64,000 nucleotides of DNA from Sulfurospirillum sp. (GTDB lineage Bacteria; Campylobacterota; Campylobacteria; Campylobacterales; Sulfurospirillaceae): contig JADGDR010000001.1 in NCBI GenBank assembly GCA_016744795.1, forward strand, positions 186,001-250,000, written 5' to 3'. The notes under the pieces are model-generated. The model saw only the letters and a program-made list of their open reading frames with translations, did not search any database and was not told where the DNA came from. Positions 53,933 through 62,978 of the stretch are shown piece after piece (positions within the stretch are counted from its first letter, which is position 1; each line of letters begins with the position of its first letter). Both the position numbers and the translations under genes were made by a program.

Positions 53933-55597
53933 TTGTCCCAAGTACTAGCACTAAAATATCGTCCAAACTCATTTGATAAACTCATAGGTCAAGATGCTGT
54001 AACACAAACTCTTACACTTGCTCTTAACCAAAAAAGACTCTCTCACGCCTACCTTTTTTCAGGTCTTCGTGGAAGTGGAAAAACCTCAACTGCTAGGATT
54101 TTTTCTAAAGCTCTAGTTTGTGAGCAAGGTCCAACATCAACTCCATGCGAAGTGTGCGAACACTGCAAAATGGCAAATGAGAATAGACATATAGATATCA
54201 TAGAAATGGATGCAGCTAGTAGCAGAAAAATTGATGATATAAGAGACTTAATAGAACAGACAAAATACAGACCAAATAGTGCTAGATATAAAATATTTAT
54301 CATTGACGAAGTTCATATGTTAACAAAAGAAGCTTTTAATGCACTTTTAAAGACATTAGAAGAGCCACCAGAATTTGTCAAGTTCATACTAGCAACTACT
54401 GACCCTCTTAAACTTCCAGCGACTATACTCTCTCGTACTCAGCACTTTAGATTTAAACAAATTGCAAATATTGACATAGTACACCACCTTTCTCGTATAC
54501 TAAATTTAGAAAATGTGGAGTACGAAACAGATGCATTAGAAATGCTTAGTCGTGCTGGTAATGGATCATTAAGAGATACTCTAACTTTGTTAGATCAGGC
54601 TATCATATTTTCTAATGGAAAAATAACTCCTGAAAAAATAGCCTCTATGCTTGGACTACTTGACCCCAAGCAATTAGAACTAATCTTTGATACTATTTTG
54701 AAAAGTGATAGAAAAAAGCTTATAGAAATTGTAAAAGAGTTACAAAATTACGAATGTGAAGTAATCATAGATGAGCTAATAGCCTTTTTGAAAGAGTCCT
54801 TCTTTAACTCAGATGGTAGATTTTCAACTCTTATAACGGAAAGATTTTTTAGAATATTAAGTGAGTCTAAAAATCTTCTATTTTTAAATGCTGACAATGG
54901 TTTTGTACTGACACTTCTGTTTTTTAAAATGCTTGAAGCAATGAATATTAAAACCATAGAAGATATGGTGAACTCTTTAGAGGGTGAAAAATTTAGAGTC
55001 CCAAAAGTAGAGCAAATTACACAAACTCATACCCCAGAGCCTGAGCATATTAAAGAAATAGTAAAAGAAGAAATTCCAAAAAAACCAATCCAGCCAGAGA
55101 TAATCCCTGAACCTTTACATGTAAAGGACAAAGGAGCTGAACTTTTTTGTGAACTTCTAGTAAAATTAGAAGATAGAAGTCATGAACTTGCAACTTGTTT
55201 TAAAAATTATATTGAGTATACTAGTTACGACAATGAAACACTTACATGGGCATCTTCAGCAGATGAAGAGCATAAAAAAACTCTAAAAAATGCTTATCCT
55301 ATCATTAGACAGTTTGTCCAAGAAATTTTTGGAATAGACACTCAAATCAAGATGAGCCAAGGCGAAAAAAAAAAGCCAATAGATAATTCTAGTCCCAACG
55401 ATAATAGCTCTTCGATAATAGAAAAATTAGAGTTTAATAACCCTAATGAAGGCTCAAATACAGAGAGTTGTGTATCTGGTCACATAACAGCTGATAAAAA
55501 AGAATCTGAAGTCAAAGAGATACTAAACGACCCTTTTGTAAAAAAAGTACAAGAGATGTTTGAAGTAAAAAATATAAAAATATATCCTAAAGTTTAA
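53933..55597 (+). CDS. dnaX: DNA polymerase III subunit gamma/tau
   Basis: A 554-residue clamp-loader ATPase. It starts at TTG 53933 with AAAAGG upstream. It has LFSGLRGSGKTST (Lys50 in Walker A), zinc cysteines Cys63, Cys72, Cys75 and Cys78, FIIDEVHMLTKEAFNALLKT (Walker B) and sensor LATTDPLKLPATILSRTQHF. The C-terminal region (about 380-554) is low-complexity and carries an A10 run at codons 478-481. A slip by one base either way gives a stop within four codons, leaving a product of 482-484 residues. The full protein would be tau-like. Confidence 0.95.
   Translation: MSQVLALKYRPNSFDKLIGQDAVTQTLTLALNQKRLSHAYLFSGLRGSGKTSTARIFSKALVCEQGPTSTPCEVCEHCKMANENRHIDIIEMDAASSRKIDDIRDLIEQTKYRPNSARYKIFIIDEVHMLTKEAFNALLKTLEEPPEFVKFILATTDPLKLPATILSRTQHFRFKQIANIDIVHHLSRILNLENVEYETDALEMLSRAGNGSLRDTLTLLDQAIIFSNGKITPEKIASMLGLLDPKQLELIFDTILKSDRKKLIEIVKELQNYECEVIIDELIAFLKESFFNSDGRFSTLITERFFRILSESKNLLFLNADNGFVLTLLFFKMLEAMNIKTIEDMVNSLEGEKFRVPKVEQITQTHTPEPEHIKEIVKEEIPKKPIQPEIIPEPLHVKDKGAELFCELLVKLEDRSHELATCFKNYIEYTSYDNETLTWASSADEEHKKTLKNAYPIIRQFVQEIFGIDTQIKMSQGEKKKPIDNSSPNDNSSSIIEKLEFNNPNEGSNTESCVSGHITADKKESEVKEILNDPFVKKVQEMFEVKNIKIYPKV
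55365..55374 (+). repeat. dnaX: A10 run inside dnaX, candidate slippage site
   Basis: Ten A residues in the sense strand (GAA AAA AAA AAG in frame). Adding one A leads to A-N-R-stop; losing one leads to S-Q-stop. The same design makes gamma by transcriptional slippage in Thermus thermophilus dnaX. Confidence 0.7.
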
Positions 55598-55601
55598 TGT
55601 T

Positions 55602-56813
55602 ATGAAAATAAAATTGATTTTATTAGCTGGAGTACTACTTACATGTAGTGCTTTAGCTTGGGATGTAAAAACAGTACAAATCGATGAAGAATTTGTTAAC
55701 GTAAAGTTAAAAGATAAAACTTTAAAACTCAATATTGGTATTGGAAGTGGAGCATTTCACTATAAAAATGACCCAGCAAATATTTTTTATACTATTACAG
55801 ATCGTGGTCCAAATATAAAGTGTAAAGATTCTAAAGAGTTACTTGGAAAAAAACTTTGCAAAAAAGGTAAAATTTTCCTTCTTGATAATTTTGCACCTAC
55901 AATTTACAAAATAAAATTAACTAAAAATCATTATAAGGTTTTAGAAAAAATACAAATCAAAGATGCTAATGGTAATCTAGTTCATGGTGTATCGCAAAAG
56001 GAAGCTAAAAATGCCTATGACATTAAAGGTAATCTAATTGTTTTTAATTCATATGGTTTAGATCCAGAAGCATTAGTAAAACTCTCAGATGGAAGTTTCT
56101 GGATTGCTGAAGAGTTTGGTGCATCTATTTTGCATTTAAGTAGTGATGGTAAAATATTAAAAAGAGTAGTTCCCTCTGGTTTTGAAAAAAAGTTAAAAGG
56201 TGCAAACTATACAATAAGCTCTTCACTTCCTGCAATAATTGCAAAAAGACCCAAAAACAGAGGAATTGAATCCATTGCTATTAGCAAAGATGAAAATTAT
56301 ATATACTTTTCTATGCAAAGTCCTTTGGCAAATCCTGATAAAAAAACATATAAAAAATCTGCCATAGTAAGAATGTTTAAATATGACATAAAAGCTGACC
56401 TAGTAATTGGTGAATATCTTTACAAAATGGATAAAGCCAAATCATTTCAATTAGACAATAAAAAGAAACAAAATGCTGTAAAAATTTCAGAAATGGTTTT
56501 AGTTGGAGAGGATGAACTAATTATAGTCGAACGAGTAACTAAAACAACAAAGTTTTATAAAGTCAAATTTGAAAACTCTATCTTAGGTTCAAAATGGGAT
56601 GACATAAAAACAACGCCGTCTTTAGAACAGAGTAAAATTTTAGACAACATAATGAAAAAAGAGTTAGTACTAGATACAAACAATCTTAAAAATATACCTA
56701 AAAAAATAGAGGGTATAGCTTATATAAATGCAAATAATTGGATTTTAATCAATGACAACGATTTTGGCATTGATAAAGACAATACATACATTATTAGGTT
56801 AAAAAATAATTAA
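55602..56813 (+). CDS. Secreted phytase-like-domain (esterase-like) protein
   Basis: A 403-residue protein with a signal peptide (KLILLAGVLLTCSALA). The mature part is a beta-propeller-like protein with IFYTITDRGPN, DPEALVKLSDGSFWIAEEFG, HLSSDGKILKRVVPSGF, NRGIESIAISKDENYIYF and IEGIAYINANNWILINDNDFG. These are the signature stretches of the phytase-like domain family, often named esterase-like activity of phytase. Substrate unknown; phosphate release from organic phosphate is one possibility. Five bases after dnaX. Confidence 0.8.
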   Translation: MKIKLILLAGVLLTCSALAWDVKTVQIDEEFVNVKLKDKTLKLNIGIGSGAFHYKNDPANIFYTITDRGPNIKCKDSKELLGKKLCKKGKIFLLDNFAPTIYKIKLTKNHYKVLEKIQIKDANGNLVHGVSQKEAKNAYDIKGNLIVFNSYGLDPEALVKLSDGSFWIAEEFGASILHLSSDGKILKRVVPSGFEKKLKGANYTISSSLPAIIAKRPKNRGIESIAISKDENYIYFSMQSPLANPDKKTYKKSAIVRMFKYDIKADLVIGEYLYKMDKAKSFQLDNKKKQNAVKISEMVLVGEDELIIVERVTKTTKFYKVKFENSILGSKWDDIKTTPSLEQSKILDNIMKKELVLDTNNLKNIPKKIEGIAYINANNWILINDNDFGIDKDNTYIIRLKNN

Positions 56814-56829
56814 TTATCTATGAGTGAGC

Positions 56830-56861
56830 TTTACATGTAAGGAATAATCCTTACATGTAAA
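56830..56861. terminator. Inverted pair of TTACATGTAA palindromes between convergent genes
   Basis: Two TTACATGTAA elements (56831-56840 and 56851-56860) lie in a perfect inverted repeat: a 14-base stem TTTACATGTAAGGA / TCCTTACATGTAAA with loop ATAA. It lies in the 65-base gap between convergent genes, so it should act as a bidirectional terminator or RNA stabiliser. Confidence 0.75.
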
Positions 56862-56878
56862 CTAGAGTGAATGTCGAC

Positions 56879-57202
56879 TTACTTATACCCTATGATATAG
56901 TAGGTATCTCTTCCATCTACTTTTTCTATGCCTATTTTATATTTATCTGACCAACGAGCAATTATTTCATTAACTTCAGATATCATCGCTGTTCCTTTTG
57001 CTTCATTTTTTATCTTAAAATAGTCTTTGTTACTTGAGAGTGCTACATAAGATAAATGAGCTTGAAGTTGATGATGTAGGGAAATAAGATGCTTTTCTAC
57101 TTGATCAAAGTTATTTGTGTTTTTTATAACCTTTTCTACTTGTGCCATAGCACTCTCAGTTACTGTGTATCCTAGTTGCTTTAAAATAGCATCGTTTGTC
57201 AT
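56879..57202 (-). CDS. Conserved protein of unknown function (107 residues)
   Basis: A helical soluble protein without signal or membrane segments. DAILKQLGYTVTESAMAQVEK starts it, followed by HLISLHHQLQAHLSYVALSS and a C-terminal DTYYIIGYK. A short His-rich stretch (HLISLHHQLQAHL) is notable. It sits between prfB and the palindrome hairpin. I recognise no family. Confidence 0.6.
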   Translation of the reverse strand: MTNDAILKQLGYTVTESAMAQVEKVIKNTNNFDQVEKHLISLHHQLQAHLSYVALSSNKDYFKIKNEAKGTAMISEVNEIIARWSDKYKIGIEKVDGRDTYYIIGYK

Positions 57203-57238
57203 ATTTTTATCCTTATTATGTAATTTCTCACAAAAATT

Positions 57239-57251
57239 TCGGTTTTGCCGA
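57239..57251 (-). terminator. Weak terminator after prfB
   Basis: On the minus strand TCGG-CAAAA-CCGA followed by AATTTTT, 12 bases past the prfB stop. The four-base-pair stem is short, so a weak call. Confidence 0.35.
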
Positions 57252-57263
57252 TAACTCTTGTTT

Positions 57264-58361
57264 TTATTTACTCTGCTGAGAAATCAGCACACCTTCTAGT
57301 AACTTTGATATATCTCCATCAAGAATTCCACTTACATTTGAGTATGGAATATTACTTCTTGTATCTTTTACTTGTTGATATGGAGCCATGACATATGAAC
57401 GTATCTGATGTCCCCACCCTATTTCACTTTTTTCTATACCTTCTTTTTCAGCATGTTGTCGCTCTAACTCTAATTCATAAAGTCTAGATTTCAACATCTT
57501 CAAGGCATTTGATTTATTTTTGTGTTGGCTTCTATCATTTTGGCATTGCACTACAACACCAGTTTCTATATGAGTAATGCGTATAGCAGAATCAGTTTTG
57601 TTAACATGCTGTCCACCTGCCCCACTCGCTCTATAGGTATCTATTCGTATATCTTTATCTTCAATAGTAATATCTATATCATCATCAACTTCAGGACTTA
57701 CCATAACCGAACTAAACGAAGTGTGCCTTTTTGCATTTGAATCAAATGGTGAAATTCTAACAAGTCTATGTATGCCATTTTCTACTTTTAGATAACCATA
57801 GGCATTTATGCCTCGTATAACAAAACTAACATCTTTCAGTCCTGCTTCATCTCCCTCTTGAAAATCAAGAGTTTCTACTTTAAAGCCATGTCTTTCTGCC
57901 CATCTAAGGTACATTCTATAAAGCATACTAGCCCAATCTTGGCTCTCGGTTCCACCAGCACCAGGATGAATGGAGACAATAGCATTGTTGCTATCATCAG
58001 CACCACTAAGCATCATAGCAACTTCAAGTTCACTAACAAGAGTTTCTAAACCAGAAGCCTCTGATACTGTTTCAAATATTGTCTCTTCATCACTCTCTTC
58101 AACTGCCATCTCATAGATGTCATTTGTATCTTCAAGTGCAATTTTAGCTTTCTCGTACCTTATTAAAATAGAGTTTGCTGTTGTCTTCTCTTTTGAAATA
58201 ATTGCCGCTTTTTTAGTATCAGTCCAAAAATCTGGATTTTGCTCTAATCCTTCAATCTCTTTTAATCTAGATTTTATGGAGTCTGGTTTTATAATTTGTG
58301 CAATATTGTCAATCTTAATTGCAAGTTTTTTTAATAATTCGGTGTACTCGTAACTATCCAA
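57264..58361 (-). CDS. prfB: Peptide chain release factor 2
   Basis: A 365-residue class I release factor reading UGA and UAA stops. It has the SPF tripeptide in [12 protein letters not shown] (UGA recognition) and the catalytic GGQ in [14 protein letters not shown] start it at TTG 58361 with GGAAAGG upstream, giving [10 protein letters not shown], which matches RF2 length. An ATG nine codons upstream has no ribosome site. The gene reads through without the frameshift found in many bacteria at about codon 25. Confidence 0.93.
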   Translation of the reverse strand: MDSYEYTELLKKLAIKIDNIAQIIKPDSIKSRLKEIEGLEQNPDFWTDTKKAAIISKEKTTANSILIRYEKAKIALEDTNDIYEMAVEESDEETIFETVSEASGLETLVSELEVAMMLSGADDSNNAIVSIHPGAGGTESQDWASMLYRMYLRWAERHGFKVETLDFQEGDEAGLKDVSFVIRGINAYGYLKVENGIHRLVRISPFDSNAKRHTSFSSVMVSPEVDDDIDITIEDKDIRIDTYRASGAGGQHVNKTDSAIRITHIETGVVVQCQNDRSQHKNKSNALKMLKSRLYELELERQHAEKEGIEKSEIGWGHQIRSYVMAPYQQVKDTRSNIPYSNVSGILDGDISKLLEGVLISQQSK

Positions 58362-58431
58362 GTTTAAACCTTTCCATTTTAATAGCATTTTTTGATATAA
58401 TAAGTACTTATTCTACAATAAAGTGCCTAAA
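58362..58431. promoter_or_regulatory. Divergent promoter region, prfB and panC
   Basis: TATAAT on the plus strand at 58396-58401, about 30 bases before panC. The prfB side has only a poor A/T-rich box. No operator seen. Confidence 0.45.
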
Positions 58432-59253
58432 ATGAAAATATTAAAAACAACAAAAGAACTTATAGATTATAGAAAAAATCTTACATGTAACATCGGATTA
58501 GTCCCAACTATGGGTGCATTACACCAAGGACATATCTCTCTAATCAAAGAATCTGTGCAAAAAAATGATAATACGATTGTTTCTATTTTTGTCAATCCTA
58601 CACAGTTTTTGGCTGGAGAAGATTTTTCTAGCTATCCAAACAGATATGAAGCAGACTTAAAAATATGCTCACTTGCAGGTGTAGATGCTCTTTTTATGCC
58701 ATGCACAGATGAAATGTATTTTGAAAATGAACCAACCTTACTAGCACCCATGAAACAGAGTTATATTTTAGAAGGCTACCAAAGACCAAAACATTTTGAT
58801 GGAGTTCTAAGAATCGTTTTGAAACTTTTAAACCTTAGCAAACCAACAAATGCTTACTTTGGGAAAAAAGATACTCAACAACTTTTTTTGATACAAAACA
58901 TGGTAAAAACTCTATTTATTGACACAACAATAGTCCCTTGTGAGATAATAAGAGATGAAAAGGGATTAGCTCTCTCTTCAAGAAATGCCTACCTAAATGA
59001 AAATGAGAAACTTCAAGCACTCAATATATCAAAATCACTAAAAATAGCCTCTAAAGAGCTTATGCGTGGTGAATTACATGTAAATAACATTAAAGAAAAA
59101 ATGAGAGAAGTATTGAAAGAGTTAGATGTTGAATACATAGAAATAACAAATAGAAAATTTGAAAAAATAGATATAATTAATTTAAAAAATAGCATAATTC
59201 TAGTTGCTACAAAAGTTGGAAAAACCAGATTAATTGATAATATGTGGATATAA
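58432..59253 (+). CDS. panC: Pantothenate synthetase
   Basis: An enzyme of about 273 residues joining pantoate and beta-alanine with ATP. It has GLVPTMGALHQGHISLI with the HxGH motif, FVNPTQF, GEDFSSYPNR, YFGKKDTQQLFLIQ and IIRDEKGLALSSRNAYL. I start at ATG 58432; a GTG three codons before is possible but has no better site. A fosA-like gene begins two bases after its stop. Confidence 0.94.
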   Translation: MKILKTTKELIDYRKNLTCNIGLVPTMGALHQGHISLIKESVQKNDNTIVSIFVNPTQFLAGEDFSSYPNRYEADLKICSLAGVDALFMPCTDEMYFENEPTLLAPMKQSYILEGYQRPKHFDGVLRIVLKLLNLSKPTNAYFGKKDTQQLFLIQNMVKTLFIDTTIVPCEIIRDEKGLALSSRNAYLNENEKLQALNISKSLKIASKELMRGELHVNNIKEKMREVLKELDVEYIEITNRKFEKIDIINLKNSIILVATKVGKTRLIDNMWI

Positions 59254-59254
59254 A

Positions 59255-59656
59255 ATGCTTCAAGGATTAAATCACATAACCATCGCCGTACGAGATATAA
59301 ATAAGTCATTTAATTTTTACGTCAATATTCTAGGACTGAAACCTCATGCAAAATGGTCAAAAGGTGCATACTTATCCCTAGGTAATTTATGGTTTTGTTT
59401 AAATCTTGATAATTCTATGCCTGCTAATGATTACAGTCATATAGCTTTTGACATAAAAGAGAAAGATTTTGAAAAAATGAAAAATTATCTTCAAAAAGAC
59501 GATATAAAAGAGTGACAAACAAACATAAGTGAAGGTAAATCTTTGTACATACTTGACCCAGATAAACATAAACTTGAAATCCATACAGGTAATTTAAAAA
59601 GCAGACTAAAAACAATGAAAAATGAAAATTTTCCAAATTTGGAATTTTTTAGATAA
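59255..59656 (+). pseudogene. FosA-like fosfomycin-resistance glutathione transferase, interrupted by TGA
   Basis: Reads MLQGLNHITIAVRDINKS, then GAYLSLGNLWFCLN and YSHIAFDI, as in FosA of the VOC superfamily. A TGA at 59513-59515 stops it after DIKE. The frame then continues for 46 codons (QTNISEGKSLYILDPDKHK, LEIHTGNLKSRL) to TAA at 59656. In FosA the stop position is a conserved Trp (REW then SEG). One TGG to TGA change therefore explains it. The metal ligand Glu (LEIH) and the potassium loop (SEG) lie after the stop, so the short product should be inactive. Two bases after panC; weak UGA readthrough (UGA-C context) is possible. Confidence 0.85.
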
Positions 59657-59683
59657 AATATATAAAATAATTATAGGAATAAA

Positions 59684-61000
59684 ATGAGTAAAAATTTATA
59701 TTTAGTTTCACTAGGTTGCAACAAAAACCTAGTAGATTCTGAAGTAATGCTAGGAAAATTAAAAGAATATACAATAGTAAATGAACCACACACAGCAGAT
59801 GTACTAATAGTCAATACCTGTGGTTTTATAGGACCAGCTAAAGAAGAGAGTTTAAATATGATTTTTTCTTTACATGAACTTCGCAAAAAAGAGTCATTAC
59901 TTGTTGTAACTGGCTGTTTGACTGAAAGATATAGAGAAGAATTACAAGCTGAATTAAAAGAAGTTGACCTTTTTACGGGAACTGGAGATTATGACAAGAT
60001 TGATGAAATCATTAATAGCAAAAAAAGTCGTTTTACTCCTGCAACTTATCTTTTAAATGATGAAGAAAGAGTCATAACTGGTTCTAAATCTCATGCTTAT
60101 ATAAAATTAAGTGAAGGCTGTAATCAAAGTTGTAGTTTTTGTGCAATTCCAAATTTTAAAGGAAAACTTCATTCTCGTACAGCTCAATCAGTAGTGAAAG
60201 AAGTTACCAACTTAGTCAAAAAAGGTTTTTATGATTTCAGTTTCATCTCTCAAGATAGTAGTTCTTATGGTCGAGACTTAGGTAAAAAAGAGGGCTTGAT
60301 AGAGCTTATAAAACTCATTGAAAGTATAAAAGGCATAAAGAGTGCAAGAATACTCTATCTTTACCCTACAACTACCTCAGATGAGCTTATACAGAGCATT
60401 ATAAAATCAAAAACATTTCATAATTACTTTGATATGCCAATTCAACACATAAGCGACAAGATGTTAAAGCTTATGAAAAGAGGCGCTGGAAAACAAAGAA
60501 TTATAGAACAACTCACTATGATGAGAGAATCTGAGAATAGTTTTTTACGAACAGGTCTTATAATTGGACATCCAAACGAAGGGGAAGATGAATTTAATGA
60601 GCTTTTAGAATTTGTACAAAAGTTTGATTTTGACAGAATTTCATTATTTGCTTACTCAGATGAAGAAGATACAGCAGCTTATGATATGAGTGAAAAAATA
60701 GATGAAGATGAAGTAACAAAACGTCTAACTTGCATTGAAGAGATTGTAAAAACAAAACATGAAAAATCACTTAAAAATGAAATAGATAAAAATATACAAA
60801 TCGTTATTGAGGGTGAAAGTAGTGAGGGTGAATTCTTTATGGGTGCAAAAAAACTATCTTGGGCACCTGAGATTGATGGTGAGATACTTGTCAATGAAAG
60901 CGAGGTTGGAGCCTTAGAAGTGGGAAAAAGTTATGAAGCTACAGTTAAAGAACTAGTTGGAGATAAACTGCTTGTTACAGTTACCAAAACTCTCTTCTAG
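59684..61000 (+). CDS. rimO: Ribosomal protein S12 methylthiotransferase
   Basis: A 438-residue radical SAM enzyme adding a methylthio group to the conserved Asp of ribosomal protein S12. The N-terminal domain has [16 protein letters not shown] and VNTCGFIG with three Cys for the second cluster. The radical SAM cluster is in [14 protein letters not shown], and the C-terminal TRAM domain includes [28 protein letters not shown] gives the start. Downstream tilS overlaps its end. Confidence 0.94.
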   Translation: MSKNLYLVSLGCNKNLVDSEVMLGKLKEYTIVNEPHTADVLIVNTCGFIGPAKEESLNMIFSLHELRKKESLLVVTGCLTERYREELQAELKEVDLFTGTGDYDKIDEIINSKKSRFTPATYLLNDEERVITGSKSHAYIKLSEGCNQSCSFCAIPNFKGKLHSRTAQSVVKEVTNLVKKGFYDFSFISQDSSSYGRDLGKKEGLIELIKLIESIKGIKSARILYLYPTTTSDELIQSIIKSKTFHNYFDMPIQHISDKMLKLMKRGAGKQRIIEQLTMMRESENSFLRTGLIIGHPNEGEDEFNELLEFVQKFDFDRISLFAYSDEEDTAAYDMSEKIDEDEVTKRLTCIEEIVKTKHEKSLKNEIDKNIQIVIEGESSEGEFFMGAKKLSWAPEIDGEILVNESEVGALEVGKSYEATVKELVGDKLLVTVTKTLF

Positions 61001-61940
61001 TATTTTAAAAGAGCTAAAAAAAGGCAAAAATCTACTAGCATTCTCAGCAGGGAGTGATTCAAGTGCGCTTTTTTTTATGCTCAAAGCTTTACATGTAGAG
61101 TTTGATATTGCCTTAGTGAACTATCAAACAAGAGAGCAAAGCCTTAAAGAAGAAGAGTATGCCAAAATCCTAGCAAAAGAGTTTGGAAAAGAGTGTTTTG
61201 TCTTTACATGTAAACTTGAATCAAAGAATTTTGAACACAATGCAAGAGCCAAAAGATATGAATTTTTTGAAAAAATCATAAAAGAACACTCTTATACAAA
61301 TTTACTAACAGCTCACCATCTTAACGATAAACTTGAATGGTTTTTAATGCAACTAAGCCGTGGAGCTGGTGCAGTAGAGCTTAGTGGCATGAGTGAAATT
61401 GAAGAAAATGAACACTATAAAACCTTACGTCCCCTTTTACATGTAGACAAAAAAGAGATTCTAAACTTCTTACATGTAAACAATATAAAACACTTTTTAG
61501 ACTCTTCAAACAATGACAAAAAGTATTTTAGAAACAAAATCAGAGAAGAGTTTGCTTCTTCTTTTTGTGAGCAATTTTCAAGTGGCATAAAAAAGAGTTT
61601 TCAGTATCTTGAAAAAGACAAGAAAGTACTACTACCCAAAGAGATAAAACGAGAAAAAGAACTCTATATTCTAAAACGAGAAAAAGATGATTTAATAAAT
61701 ATTCGAGGAATTGATAGAGTAGTAAAAAAACTCGGAATACTACTAAGTAGTGCTATGAGAGATGAAATACTAAAAACTAAAGATTGCATAATCTCATCGA
61801 AAATTGCTATTTGTTTTAGTATTGAAAAAATATATATATGCCCAGTAGTAGATGTAACTATGGACAAAAAGTTTAAAGAGAAATGCAGAGTTGAAAAAAT
61901 TCCTTCTAAAATAAGACCTTATTTGTACTCTATTTTGTAG
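60957..61940 (+). CDS. tilS: tRNA(Ile)-lysidine synthase
   Basis: A 327-residue N-type ATP pyrophosphatase that turns the C34 wobble base of tRNA-Ile (CAU) into lysidine. It has [17 protein letters not shown], which has Ala at the second position of the usual SGGxDS loop. It also has [21 protein letters not shown] (the HHxxDxxE-like motif) and [10 protein letters not shown]. The start is uncertain: TTG 60957 overlaps rimO by 44 bases, and a TTG at 60972 is also possible. It contains four ACATGTA palindromes. Confidence 0.88.
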   Translation: MEINCLLQLPKLSSSILKELKKGKNLLAFSAGSDSSALFFMLKALHVEFDIALVNYQTREQSLKEEEYAKILAKEFGKECFVFTCKLESKNFEHNARAKRYEFFEKIIKEHSYTNLLTAHHLNDKLEWFLMQLSRGAGAVELSGMSEIEENEHYKTLRPLLHVDKKEILNFLHVNNIKHFLDSSNNDKKYFRNKIREEFASSFCEQFSSGIKKSFQYLEKDKKVLLPKEIKREKELYILKREKDDLINIRGIDRVVKKLGILLSSAMRDEILKTKDCIISSKIAICFSIEKIYICPVVDVTMDKKFKEKCRVEKIPSKIRPYLYSIL

Positions 61941-62463
61941 AATTTATATCGTACACTTTTATGGTAAATGCTGAACTTATCCTACTTAAATTTGATTCCA
62001 TTAAAATTGGAAAATCTGCTTGAATTATGTTTTCATATCGATTTAGTCCCTCTAAAAACAGATAAAAATTAGTTGGACTTCTTAAAGATGAACTTACTCT
62101 TAATTCATACTCAACAAACTCTTTTTTATGAGCTTTTTTACCTACTTTAACCAAAGAAACTTGCGTAAAAAATTTACTAGCGTATTTTGTAAAATTATCT
62201 GTCGAAAATTTATGCATAAAAGATGTAATTGCCCGTCTATTTTCACTATTTAGGTTACTAAATTCTACATTTCTATCACCTAATATATTATCAACTCTCA
62301 TCTTATGAACAAGTGCTTTTCTGTAAACTACTTTAGACGCTCTATACTCTTTGACATTTGGCACGATTACAGAGAGTACCATAAAAAGAGTAATTACTAT
62401 AAAAATGAGTAAGTAAATTAACAATTTTACAATATCTATTTTTTCCATACTTTTATCCATCAC
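61930..62463 (-). CDS. PilO/GspM-like pilus or secretion platform protein
   Basis: A 177-residue bitopic protein. One membrane segment at about 12-34 (KLLIYLLIFIVITLFMVLSV) is followed by a periplasmic helix rich in charged residues (KEYRASKVVYRKALVHKMRV) and a ferredoxin-like C-terminal half (YELRVSSSLRSPTNFYLFL, ANFPILME-like). This is the layout of PilO/GspM. It overlaps the convergent tilS by 11 bases and the PilN-like gene by 4. Assignment is by architecture and gene order only. Confidence 0.5.
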   Translation of the reverse strand: MMDKSMEKIDIVKLLIYLLIFIVITLFMVLSVIVPNVKEYRASKVVYRKALVHKMRVDNILGDRNVEFSNLNSENRRAITSFMHKFSTDNFTKYASKFFTQVSLVKVGKKAHKKEFVEYELRVSSSLRSPTNFYLFLEGLNRYENIIQADFPILMESNLSRISSAFTIKVYDINSTK

Positions 62464-62978
62464 TCTGTGCCCTCTGGATTTATAATTTTATTTGTACTAA
62501 CAAAGTTATACCAACCCTCATCTGTAAGATAAAACATAGTATTACTTGTATGAAATATAGATTTTAAAGGAGCTGCTAAAAGAAAATCATACGCATCTCT
62601 CGTAGGTGTAACCCCATAAATGACAAGAGAATTTTTTTTCATAATAACTTTTTTTAAAGTAATCTGGTCAGGAACCAAATCAAAAAGATTTTTCATGCTA
62701 TCTTTTAAAATAATATTGTTTGCATATATCTCTTCTGCTACTGCCTTTTGTCTTAATATAAAACCTATTTTTTCATCTATACCATCTATATTTTGTTCCA
62801 ACATCGCTCTTGTATTATCTAATTTTTTTGCACTACTTCTAAAATCAGCATTTTTATACAATACAAATAGATTAAAAATATTTAGCAATAAAAAAATACT
62901 AGCAATAAAAGCTAACCATACTTTCGTGAACATTGTAAAAAAATATTTTTTTCGTGAAGCTATAAATGAAAATTTCAT
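62460..62978 (-). CDS. PilN-like platform protein
   Basis: A 172-residue bitopic protein. A short cytoplasmic part is followed by one membrane segment at about 15-37 (FTKVWLAFIASIFLLLNIFN), then a coiled-coil-like helix (SSAKKLDNTRAMLEQNIDGI) and a small C-terminal domain (YGVTPTRDAYDFLLAAPL). The layout is that of PilN. It overlaps both neighbours by 4 bases, so it forms a three-gene unit like pilM-pilN-pilO. No sequence motif proves it. Confidence 0.5.
   Translation of the reverse strand: MKFSFIASRKKYFFTMFTKVWLAFIASIFLLLNIFNLFVLYKNADFRSSAKKLDNTRAMLEQNIDGIDEKIGFILRQKAVAEEIYANNIILKDSMKNLFDLVPDQITLKKVIMKKNSLVIYGVTPTRDAYDFLLAAPLKSIFHTSNTMFYLTDEGWYNFVSTNKIINPEGTE

Noticed and set aside
57264-58388. 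Programmed frameshift in prfB
   Set aside because: The reading frame is open through the region where the CUU-UGA-C site lies in other bacteria. No in-frame TGA is present near codon 25.
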